Shown here one piece after another: positions 1 to 6,500 of a stretch of 8,948 bases of DNA. The notes below the pieces were generated by a model. That model saw only the letters and a list, made by a program, of their open reading frames with translations, did no database searches and was not told the DNA's origin. The stretch comes from CAZAQS01 sp964486825 (GTDB lineage Bacteria > Chloroflexota > Anaerolineae > Anaerolineales > UBA4823). Position numbers and translations under genes: made by a program. Every line of letters begins with the position of its first letter. The stretch's first letter is position 1. Location of the stretch: the NCBI GenBank assembly GCA_964486825.1, contig CAZAQS010000199.1:1-8948 (forward strand). The letters are read 5' to 3'.

Positions 1-1189
1 CATCTTCACCTGGAGTGATCAATCCAGTTGCAGAACCAATGTAATTTTGAAATTCGCTGCTTGCTTTTCCAAGATCATGTAGCAAACCAAGGATTTCTCC
101 TGACCCTTTTAATCCAATCTTATCGGCAAATTGGCCTGCGAGTTCAGATGTTTCCGTTAGGTGTTCCCATAGAGACTGCCTTTTTTTGTCTTTACGAAGA
201 TGTGCGATCAATCGATTATCCGAAGAATCAACCAGATATAACTGAGCCAATCGACGTGATTCTGATTTAAGGGCCTCCCTCAACCCCTCCGGCTCCAGCA
301 CCTCCACGTCTGCTCCCCAGCCGCGGATCCAAGGCAGCATCTCCTGCCACTCGGCTACCTGGGCAGTCCAGATGCAGCCGCCGTCGGGCGTCGGGTGGAT
401 GCTTTGGGTCGGGTGCCAGATGCTCTCCTCCAGGCGGCGCGCCGCCTGGCCCGGGGCGAAGCGTAACCTGACCGTGAATGGCTCGTTCTCCCCATACCAG
501 ATGCCCCAGGCGTATTTGAAGAGCAAGCCCTCGTCGAAGTCTTCCGGTATGCTGAAGGTCTCCCCGCTCAGGACGGCCTTCTCGATGCGCTCGATCTTGA
601 AGGTTGCCAGGTCTCCATGCACGTCGCTGAAACCGATCAGGTAAGCGCCATCGCTCCACAGGGATGGCTCGATCAGGTACGGGCACACCAGGTAATTCAG
701 CGAGCGAGGCGAGCGCAACGCCCGGTGGGTGATGCGCACTTTGCGCCTCTCCACCCACGCCTGTGTGATCGCCTCAACCACCTCGACGCGCTCCGCATGG
801 CTATGTTGATCCAGGATATTCGCGGCCGCTCGCACCAGCTTCTCGGTCATCGGCTGGCGCAAGGTCGAGGACAGCTTTTCCAATGCGTTGCCCAGGTGAG
901 GTTGTGCTGTACGGGTTTGCCTGGAAGCGCGCCGCGCCGCCAGGTACAGCGCCAGGGCTTCATGCAGGTTTACCTTGATCCCAGACAGGTAGCGTGTCCG
1001 GTCGATCTTCCAGCGCCCGTTTTCATCCGGTAGGAAAGGATACTCTGCTTCTAAAGCGAGGCGGTCACGATACACGGTCGTGCGGTCCACACCCAGCCGT
1101 GCAGCCATCTCGATATCGCTGAAAGCCTGCTGGACGTAGAGCCGCTCCATCTCCCGTAAACGCTCCGCCCTTGTCAACCCACGGCTCAT
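1..1189 (-). CDS. HTH-WYL regulator fused to Cas3 HD nuclease domain (partial, runs off left edge)
   Basis: Translating the minus strand from ATG 1189 gives 396 codons with no stop before the window edge. Residues 1-60 form an HTH (helix around 24-47). Residues 135-235 form a WYL domain whose core reads SDGAYLIGFSD (179-189), with AYL in place of WYL. Residues 235-305 look like the WCX extension, and the usual WYL C-terminal helix ends near RRLAQLY (312-318). Nine residues later a Cas3-type start begins: IAHLRK (328-333), then the HD motif LLHDLGKAS (369-377; H371, D372, K375) and EFQNYI. HD Cas3 is the DNA nuclease of type I CRISPR-Cas; WYL regulators bind ligands and often accompany CRISPR loci. 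The start is supported by GGAG five bases upstream. The helicase part of Cas3 would lie outside the window. A TTG at 211 could be an ancestral Cas3 start, but it has no ribosome binding site and no WYL stop precedes it. Confidence 0.9.
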   Translation of the reverse strand, partial: MSRGLTRAERLREMERLYVQQAFSDIEMAARLGVDRTTVYRDRLALEAEYPFLPDENGRWKIDRTRYLSGIKVNLHEALALYLAARRASRQTRTAQPHLGNALEKLSSTLRQPMTEKLVRAAANILDQHSHAERVEVVEAITQAWVERRKVRITHRALRSPRSLNYLVCPYLIEPSLWSDGAYLIGFSDVHGDLATFKIERIEKAVLSGETFSIPEDFDEGLLFKYAWGIWYGENEPFTVRLRFAPGQAARRLEESIWHPTQSIHPTPDGGCIWTAQVAEWQEMLPWIRGWGADVEVLEPEGLREALKSESRRLAQLYLVDSSDNRLIAHLRKDKKRQSLWEHLTETSELAGQFADKIGLKGSGEILGLLHDLGKASSEFQNYIGSATGLITPGED

Positions 1190-1221
1190 GCTTGACTCCA
1201 CCTGCTTATTTTGGGGGACCC

Positions 1222-1243
1222 GGGCAAGTCCTCAGACCTGCCC
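1222..1243 (-). promoter_or_regulatory. Possible leader hairpin upstream of the WYL-Cas3 gene
   Basis: Read on the minus strand, GGGCAGGT and ACTTGCCC can form an 8-bp stem (one G-U pair) with a 6-base loop, ending 32 bases before the ATG at 1189. On the plus strand the same position would be an A-C mismatch, so the stem is better in an RNA read in the gene's direction. No U-run follows, so it is not an intrinsic terminator. Confidence 0.3.
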
Positions 1244-1274
1244 AGCCCTCCTGTATGACTGCTCCCCTCATCTG

Positions 1275-1324
1275 CCTGCCATACCCCGCTATCCACTTGC
1301 TTTACAACAGGATAGCATGGCGGG
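1275..1324. promoter_or_regulatory. Imperfect inverted repeat between the winged-helix gene and WYL-Cas3
   Basis: GCTATCC (1288-1294) pairs with GGATAGC (1310-1316) around a 15-base loop. Beyond a 5-base bulge, CCTGCCAT (1275-1282) pairs with ATGGCGGG (1317-1324) with one non-Watson-Crick position. No T-tract follows on either strand. It may be a weak transcript-end structure for the upstream gene or a protein site. Confidence 0.25.
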
Positions 1325-1357
1325 CTGCGTATTCTGCAACATTTGGGGCGAAATTTA

Positions 1358-1564
1358 TCATTTACGCTTCCGGTATGGCCACAGCCGGCCTTGATCGTCT
1401 TCGCTCAACAGGTAACCGTTCACTTCCAGGTTTGGTAAAGAGCGCATCACTTCCGAGCGATGCCAACCCAACAGGGCAGCCAGGAACCCCGCCCGTTTCC
1501 CGGGATATTCTTCGCATTTCTGGTAAATCGCCTGCAGGCGTTCTGGTTTTGCCGTCCGCGCCAC
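1358..1564 (-). CDS. Small winged-helix DNA-binding protein
   Basis: A 68-residue protein starting at GTG 1564 and ending in TGA at 1358. The pattern RLQAIYQKCEEYPG, AGFLAALLGWHRSEVMRSL and then NGYLLSEDDQGRLWPY reads as a first helix, a helix-turn-helix with recognition helix near HRSEVMRSLPNLE, and a beta-hairpin wing. This is the compact winged-helix fold seen in MarR-like and replication-initiator-like regulators. Longer in-frame starts exist (1645 and 1600), but they would prepend a hydrophobic, non-coding-like stretch. Only the GTG has GGAGG six bases upstream, so that start is preferred. The gene lies 168 bases upstream of WYL-Cas3 on the same strand and may share its transcript. No effector domain is visible. 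The family assignment is from pattern only. Confidence 0.7.
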   Translation of the reverse strand: MARTAKPERLQAIYQKCEEYPGKRAGFLAALLGWHRSEVMRSLPNLEVNGYLLSEDDQGRLWPYRKRK

Positions 1565-1570
1565 GCTGAG

Positions 1571-1575
1571 CCTCC
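1571..1575 (-). promoter_or_regulatory. Ribosome binding site that fixes the GTG start of the winged-helix gene
   Basis: Minus-strand GGAGG lies six bases before GTG 1564. The other in-frame starts have no comparable site. Confidence 0.6.
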
Positions 1576-1579
1576 ATAT

Positions 1580-1596
1580 TGTGGAAATTTTCCACA
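1580..1596. promoter_or_regulatory. Perfect 17-bp palindrome, candidate operator
   Basis: TGTGGAAATTTTCCACA has two perfect 8-bp arms around a single central base. It lies 16-32 bases upstream of the winged-helix GTG start, just ahead of its ribosome binding site. A TATGCT hexamer on the minus strand (1601-1596) overlaps its edge and could be a -10 element, so a bound protein would block transcription. The best -35 candidate (TTGCCG, 1627-1622) is 20 bases away, too far for a good sigma-70-type promoter. Autoregulation by the adjacent winged-helix protein is the simplest inference. Each arm also resembles a DnaA-box variant. Confidence 0.5.
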
Positions 1597-2024
1597 GCAT
1601 AAAGGCAGCCTGTTGCAGGTACGGCAACAAGATCCAGAAAACCAATCAATTTGATCGTCTCTACCTGGGAAAGCGCATGTTTTGGCCATCGGCAAGATTC
1701 TCCTCTGGCATCATTGAAACATACAGGAGGGAACACACCGCTTCTCGCGGTTTTACCCTTGCTACAGGGTTGTTTTCGTCCGGGGACTTCTATACTATAT
1801 CGTTTATTTATTTACAATGCAAGCAGAATTTGTGATGAACTGAACAGAACAGGTAAAGCATTTCCGTGCAACCTGCAACGCTCTCCGGCCGATGCAATAC
1901 CGGAATTTCTCGAATTGCTCCGTTTATGTATTCAGGTATCGAGAGAGCTGGCAAAATCAGCGCTTTGCTGGCATTCCCGGTTAACTTAACGATAACGAAT
2001 TCAAGATTTTCGTGGAGGCTAAAC

Positions 2025-2522
2025 ATGAGCAAGATTACGGGTATCTTCGTATCATTGACCACAGGGGAACAATGGTGGGCCGGAACCGACGACCACGTCT
2101 ACATTGGCGTCGTTGGTACGGTGGGTGGGAGGGAGTTCGCCCTGGACGTGTCAGGCTTTAACGATTTCGAGCAAGGCACTGTCGTTCCTTATTCGATCGG
2201 CCCCGGCGCTGCCTTTTTCGGCGGCAGAATACCGGCCACGGCGCCGGCTGCCCTGGCGGATATGACCATTTGTCTGCCGAACGTCACCCACGTCTATCTC
2301 CGGAAACAAGGCGACCGGACCCATGAAGGAGACGACGCCTGGCGTATCTCCGCAGCCTACGTTTACCTTCTCTCCAGTGGGCTGGCGAGGATCTTCAAAT
2401 TGACCGGCCCAGCGACGCTCGGAAACGAACATGGTCTGCAGGTATGGCTTGCCGAAGTAGCCCACAGCGGCGCTTACCGGGATGCGAAACTCGTGATAGA
2501 TGGGGTCGCCAACTGTACCTGA
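2025..2522 (+). CDS. PLAT/LH2-like domain protein
   Basis: A 165-residue protein starting at ATG 2025, with GTGGAGG ending six bases upstream; an in-frame GTG at 1866 has no such site. It has no signal peptide or membrane segment, so it is probably cytoplasmic. Residues 5-56 contain AGTDDHVYIGV followed by SGFNDFEQGTV. This is the pattern of PLAT/LH2 beta-sandwich domains (a GTDxxVYI strand and a later NDFE.G segment). THVYLRKQGDR (89-99) and GDDAWRISAAYVYL (102-115) look like the matching second-half strands of that fold. PLAT domains usually bind lipids or proteins and are normally attached to enzymes; here the domain stands almost alone, with a C-terminal extension of about 45 residues of unknown role. 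It converges with the GNAT gene, with an 84-base gap. Confidence 0.7.
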   Translation: MSKITGIFVSLTTGEQWWAGTDDHVYIGVVGTVGGREFALDVSGFNDFEQGTVVPYSIGPGAAFFGGRIPATAPAALADMTICLPNVTHVYLRKQGDRTHEGDDAWRISAAYVYLLSSGLARIFKLTGPATLGNEHGLQVWLAEVAHSGAYRDAKLVIDGVANCT

Positions 2523-2606
2523 AAATTGTCCCAATAGAGATGCACCGTTATTGCCCGGCGGGTTTACTCCCAGGCTTTCGCCAGGACCGAGCGAGTTTGT
2601 GTGCTG

Positions 2607-3185
2607 CTATCCGGTTGGAGGCGGGTCGTCCGGATTTTGGAACTCGTAGCGCATGATCGGGCGCGGGGGTACGCGCCGGGCAATCTCCTTGAAGCCGTGG
2701 CGCTTGAAGGTGGAAACATAGCCGGTATGGGAGGTGCTGGGCGTTAGCTCCGCATCCAGGGGATAGGCTTCGAGGGCCGGCGCTCCGGCGCGCCGGGCGG
2801 CATGCAGTGCTGCGCTGATGAGGGCGGAGGTAACGCCCTTTTTGCGATAGCCCTTACGTACGTAAAAGCATGAGATGGACCAGACCGGCGTATCGTCTAC
2901 GCGCTCGAGCCGCCAGGCGCGGTCGAGCCAGGGCAGGTCCGCGCGGGGTGTGAGCTGGCACCAGCCCACAGCCAGGTCACCGTCGAAGGCGAGCAAGCCG
3001 GGAGGCGGCCCGCTCTTCACCAGCTCACTAAAGGCGGCCTTATTCTCCTGGCGCGGCCTCTTGTGATACTCGGTGCCGATGCGCCAATACATACACCAGC
3101 AGCGGCTGGCGGGACCTTTCTGGCCGAACAGGTCATCGAGGGCGGGCAACAGGTCGGGTGTGAGCGGGCGCACATCGTATTCCAT
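2607..3185 (-). CDS. GNAT-family N-acetyltransferase
   Basis: A 192-residue protein, a usual length for a single-domain GNAT enzyme that transfers acetyl from acetyl-CoA to an amine. The central segment SISCFYVRKGYRKKGV (103-118) is motif A: a beta-strand, then the R-x-x-G loop (R114-G117) that holds the CoA pyrophosphate, followed by the helix ALISAALHAARRAGA. The last position of the canonical R-x-x-G-x-G/A loop is Thr119. The C-terminal YVSTFKRHGFKEIARR (156-171) is the typical GNAT end. The N-terminus has a Cys/Trp cluster (CWCMYW, 29-34) seen in some uncharacterised GNATs. AGGAG lies nine bases upstream of the ATG. The upstream region is made of the 56-bp repeats, which contain candidate -10 elements. 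The substrate cannot be told. Confidence 0.9.
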   Translation of the reverse strand: MEYDVRPLTPDLLPALDDLFGQKGPASRCWCMYWRIGTEYHKRPRQENKAAFSELVKSGPPPGLLAFDGDLAVGWCQLTPRADLPWLDRAWRLERVDDTPVWSISCFYVRKGYRKKGVTSALISAALHAARRAGAPALEAYPLDAELTPSTSHTGYVSTFKRHGFKEIARRVPPRPIMRYEFQNPDDPPPTG

Positions 3186-3204
3186 TTGCCTTGTCTCCTG
3201 CCAA

Positions 3205-3313
3205 GTATCACGAATTTTGTATCACGAATTATACGAATGAACACGAATTCCACGAATTTTGTATCACGAATTTTGTATCACGAATTATACGAATGAACTC
3301 GAATTCCACGAAT
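3205..3313. repeat. Two 56-bp tandem repeats built of ACGAAT motifs
   Basis: Copy 1 starts at 3205 and copy 2 at 3261. Over the 53 bases compared they differ at one position (A3242 versus T3298). Each copy has five ACGAAT-like cores spaced 9-14 bases apart. The array starts 20 bases before the GNAT start codon and covers its promoter region. Confidence 0.9.
3228..3233 (-). promoter_or_regulatory. Candidate -10 element inside repeat copy 1
   Basis: TATAAT on the minus strand is followed by about 42 bases to the GNAT ATG, a good promoter distance. The hexamer 17 bases upstream is TTCGTG, a poor -35. The same pair recurs in repeat copy 2 (TATAAT at 3289-3284). Confidence 0.35.
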
Positions 3314-3340
3314 AAACCCGAATTTCAATTGGCACTGTAT

Positions 3341-3375
3341 GTAACCTGCAACCTGTAACCTGTAACGTGCAACGC
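3341..3375. repeat. Five degenerate heptamers (GTAACCT-type)
   Basis: The heptamers are GTAACCT, GCAACCT, GTAACCT, GTAACGT and GCAACGC. They lie directly beside the LuxR remnant. A two-unit relative occurs at 1868-1881. Confidence 0.7.
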
Positions 3376-3376
3376 A

Positions 3377-3445
3377 TTAATCACGGCGCACGATGCCTTC
3401 CTGCCAGGCATAGACGGCGGCCTGGGTGCGGTCTGCCAGGTGCAG
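3377..3445 (-). pseudogene. 3' remnant of a NarL/LuxR-type regulator gene
   Basis: Read on the minus strand, 22 codons plus TAA give LHLADRTQAAVYAWQEGIVR followed by RD and the stop. This is the end of the HTH domain of a NarL/LuxR response regulator and nearly matches the end of the gene at the right edge of the window. 55 of 56 bases are identical between 3390-3445 and 8721-8776; the other copy has two extra codons before its stop. Everything upstream of Leu-His-Leu is missing and replaced by hydrolase sequence, so this is a truncated copy. Confidence 0.8.
3390..3445. repeat. 56-base direct repeat, left copy
   Basis: Matches 8721-8776 in the same orientation with one mismatch (A3410 versus G8741). 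It comes from the 3' end of the LuxR-type gene. Confidence 0.9.
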
Positions 3446-3564
3446 CCGGTATTCCGTGACGGGGACCCGTTCACCCGGAGGGGGTATCTTCGCCAGGCGA
3501 TCTCTGCAGCTAACGACTCGTATAGAACACCGGCGGCAGCCAGCAGCAGGACGACAAGCAGCAC
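3446..3564 (-). pseudogene. 5' remnant of an alpha/beta-hydrolase gene, frameshifted
   Basis: From GTG 3564 the minus strand reads LLVVLLLAAAGVLYESLA, then AEIAWRRY. After a one-base shift it reads PPPGERVPVTEYRLHL. A hydrophobic N-terminal segment followed by YE.LA....YPPPG..V.V..YRLHL is the usual beginning of membrane-anchored or secreted alpha/beta-hydrolases. The frame breaks in a run of five C (plus-strand G, 3480-3484); one more C would restore it. The catalytic part is absent because the sequence switches to the LuxR tail at RLHL. The GTG lies one codon after, and in frame with, the stop of the cyclase gene, and the expected first residues of a hydrolase are missing, so both ends seem lost. 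The hydrolase origin is inferred from the N-terminal pattern alone. Confidence 0.6.
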
Positions 3565-3567
3565 CTC

Positions 3568-6500
3568 TTATCGCTCGGCTTGTCTGTTTTCCCAGAGTTC
3601 GGTTAATTTGTGGTTCCGGGGAATGTTTTCAAGAAACGAGCGGCGCAGACTTCCGTCTTTTATGAGATCTGCCCGGTCTATCAAGAAGCGATAGGCCGTT
3701 TCCAGAACGGCAGGCGCCCTCGTATCCTGATTAACAGCCAATACCTGATAGCAGGTCAGGTAAATCCGGAAAGGCTCCTCCGTTCCTGATAAGGTATGAG
3801 ATTCCATATACATCAAAATCTCGTTTATGAAAGATAATGCGCTGGCGAAATTTCCACCTGCAAGATGCGAGCGAGCTAACCCGGAACGCGTTTCCATGGC
3901 CCGGTTTTCCAAACCAAGTTGTATCTGCAATTCGAGGGCTGCAGTAAAATTAGCCTCCGCTTCAGCCACACGGCCTTCTGTAAGCAGCGCCTGGCCTAGC
4001 CGGTACAAGCCGGTCGATTCATACATCGGGCTCTGGATTTCTCGTACAAGGGTCAAGGCTTGCTGTACTTTGTCCAGCTCAGCCTGGTGATCGCCCAGGA
4101 ATTCCATCAACAAGCTCCAGCTGATCAGGATAGCACTCTGTAACTGCGCTATGTCCAGCTCCAGGGCCAGCTCGTATGCCTGGTTGTAGTGGACTTGCGC
4201 CTGTTCAAAATCACCAAGGTCGCGCTCAACCTCGGCAAGGTTTCCAAGGTTGATGCACTCTGAGTACTTATTGCGAATCTGACGATTGACCCTCAACGCT
4301 TCCATATGGTAGCGTCGAGATTCAGCATAATCCAATTGCTCGGTTGCAATTACACCCAGATTACCCACGAGGATGCCCTCCACGCGGCGATCACCGGTCT
4401 CCTTGATCACCTGCCCGGCCAACTCGAAGTGCAGCTTAGCCTGAGTGTGGTCCCCCTGGCTCCAATAGGACACTCCCAAGTTGCCAAGTGCCTTTCCCTC
4501 CCCGTGCCGGTTGCCTAACTGGCGATAGATCTTGAGAGCAGATGTCAGGTATTCTTTTGCTTGAGCGGTCTTACTCTTGTCATTAAAATGTGTGCCTATG
4601 TTCATTAAGATTTCCGCCTCCAGCCGGCGCAGCTTGGCCTGGCGTGCCAGTTGGAGGGCTTTTTCCAGGATCTCCAGGGCTTCCAGCCCTGACATTTGCG
4701 TATCAAGCGAACGCCCCCACAGATAGTATCCTTCGGATTCTTGATCAACCGCTCCGATCACCTTTGCTTTGTCAATTGCCTGTTGAGCGGCAGAAATTGC
4801 AGCAGGAAAATCTGCGGTTGCGAAACTGAAATTTGCCTGACGCAGGGCAACTTCGGCCTGGCGGGCTTCCTCACCGGATGTCTCGGCCAGTATCACGAGC
4901 GATTCCAGGTCGCTTGCCTGTCTTTGGCGATCCCCTTGCAGGTCAAGGACCTTTTCACGCGCCAGAAGCAGCTCATATCGGGCAGCTGTATCACTCAGTG
5001 GGGTGAGATCGATCGCGCGGCTGTAAGAAAATACCGCTTCTGCATTAGCGAAGCTGGCAGCTGCCTGCCGGCCCGCGCGGGTATGCCACACTACGGCAAG
5101 CTGATTCTCTCCGGACTGTTCGTAATGCTGAGCGATCAAGGCTGCAAACTCATCTGTGCGCTGGCTGCGCTGTGTCGCCCGCTCCAACCATTGAGCAGCA
5201 CGGGCATGGAAAATACGCCGTTGACGCTTGAGTAAGCTTTCATAGGCTACCTCCCGCAGCAGGTTATGTTTGAAGAGATACTCCTGGGTGCCATCAAAAC
5301 TGGAACGCTCTCGTTTATAAACGATTTCCCGGGAACGTAGTTCTCCGAGCGGCTCACGAGCAGGCATGGCCTGGTTTTCCTCCATGACCAAATAATCAAC
5401 AGCCCGATCCCAAAAAATGCGGCCAATCACCGCCGCACGCTGCAGAAGGGATCGTTGATCAGGAACAAGGGAATCCAGGCGTGCCCGGAGCACACCTGAC
5501 AAGGTTTGGGGTATCTTTATGCCCTTCAACTTATACATGTGCACCTGCCAGCGGTTGGGTGATTTTTCAATCACACCTTCTTCGATCAGGATCTTAAGCA
5601 CTTCTTCGATAAAGAATGGATTGCCATCTGCCCGTTCCACAATCAACTCCCCCAGTTCTTCCGGGAAGACCTCTACTTTTTGCAAGATCAGTTCCACAAG
5701 CTGCTGGCTATCTCGCCGCGACAGCGGTACCAAATCGATACGATTGTGAAAGATCAGCCCTTCACCCCAATTAGGACGCCTTTCATAGAGCCGGGGACGT
5801 GTTGTGCAGACAATCAGTAAAGGTTGTTCTGCTAGAGTTCCCTCGAGGGAATAGATGAGATCGAGGGAAGTATCATCTGCCCAATGTATATCCTCCAGAA
5901 GCACAACCACCGGGTGCTCCTGTGCCAAAGTTCGGAAATACTCTCCCAGATATACCAGGGCCTGCTCATGGAAATGCCTGGCATCTTGCTCGTTGTCACT
6001 CCACTGTGGATGATCCCCAAGCTCGAAGCCGAGCAAACGGCCGATGTAATAAGCCTTTCGAGAGGTGGCTGCATTTCTTTCCAAAACTTCACTCACCCCC
6101 CGCTCGAGTTTTTCCCAAAGGGCGAGAGGAGCATCACTGTCTTGGATTTCGAACCGGAAAGACATGATACTGCGCACCAGGGAGTAGGGTAAGCTCTGGG
6201 AAGATTGGTAAGCGCGACCCTTGAAATAATAAATGGTCTCGGGCAGCAGCTCAAGCCAATTACCGAACTCGTAGATCAACCGTGATTTACCGATACCCGG
6301 TTCACCCACGATCGATACAAGCCGGCGCTCCCGCGCTTCAACCATATCCAAGTACTCATCTTGAAGGCGCTTGAGATCAGCCTGACGCCCAATCATGGGG
6401 GTTTCGACACCCTCGACGCCTCGCGTAGCAACGCGGAAGGCGCGCGGCTTTGCCTCTCGCACCAGGTAGACCTGGACTGGCTCTACCACTCCTTTTACAT

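Larger units (their letters stand above)
1565..2024. other. 460-base divergent intergenic region
   Basis: The region lies between the minus-strand winged-helix gene and the plus-strand PLAT-like gene. Apart from the palindrome at 1580-1596, no supported gene was seen: the open frames here have no ribosome binding site, no recognisable motif and no family-like pattern. A weak plus-strand promoter candidate is TTGTTT (1770-1775) with TACTAT (1793-1798), 17 bases apart, but it would leave a leader of about 220 bases. A short GCAACCTGCAACGC (1868-1881) resembles the heptamer array at 3341-3375. Confidence 0.5.

Noticed and set aside
267..758. Minus-strand 163-codon open frame with an ATG
   Set aside because: It lies out of frame within the WYL regulator; its Pro/Arg/Gly-rich composition is typical of a shadow of GC-rich coding sequence.
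1580..1596. Replication origin made of two DnaA boxes
   Set aside because: The arms resemble box variants, but there is no cluster of boxes, no AT-rich unwinding region and no dnaA or parAB gene nearby.
1245..1730. CATACAGGAGGG occurring on the minus strand near 1245-1256 and on the plus strand near 1719-1730
   Set aside because: A 12-base match between two places in a window of this size is expected by chance, and the flanks do not match.
1362..1736. Minus-strand 124-codon frame over the winged-helix gene
   Set aside because: No ribosome binding site or family pattern, and it overlaps the better supported 68-codon gene in another frame.
1651..1989. Plus-strand 112-codon frame
   Set aside because: No ribosome binding site, no recognisable motif and composition unlike the neighbouring real genes.
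3205..3313. CRISPR array
   Set aside because: The two 56-bp units are directly adjacent with no unique spacers, and the internal ACGAAT cores are irregularly spaced.
4696..5235. Plus-strand 179-codon frame
   Set aside because: It is antisense to the TPR-coding region of the cyclase and shows no domain pattern.
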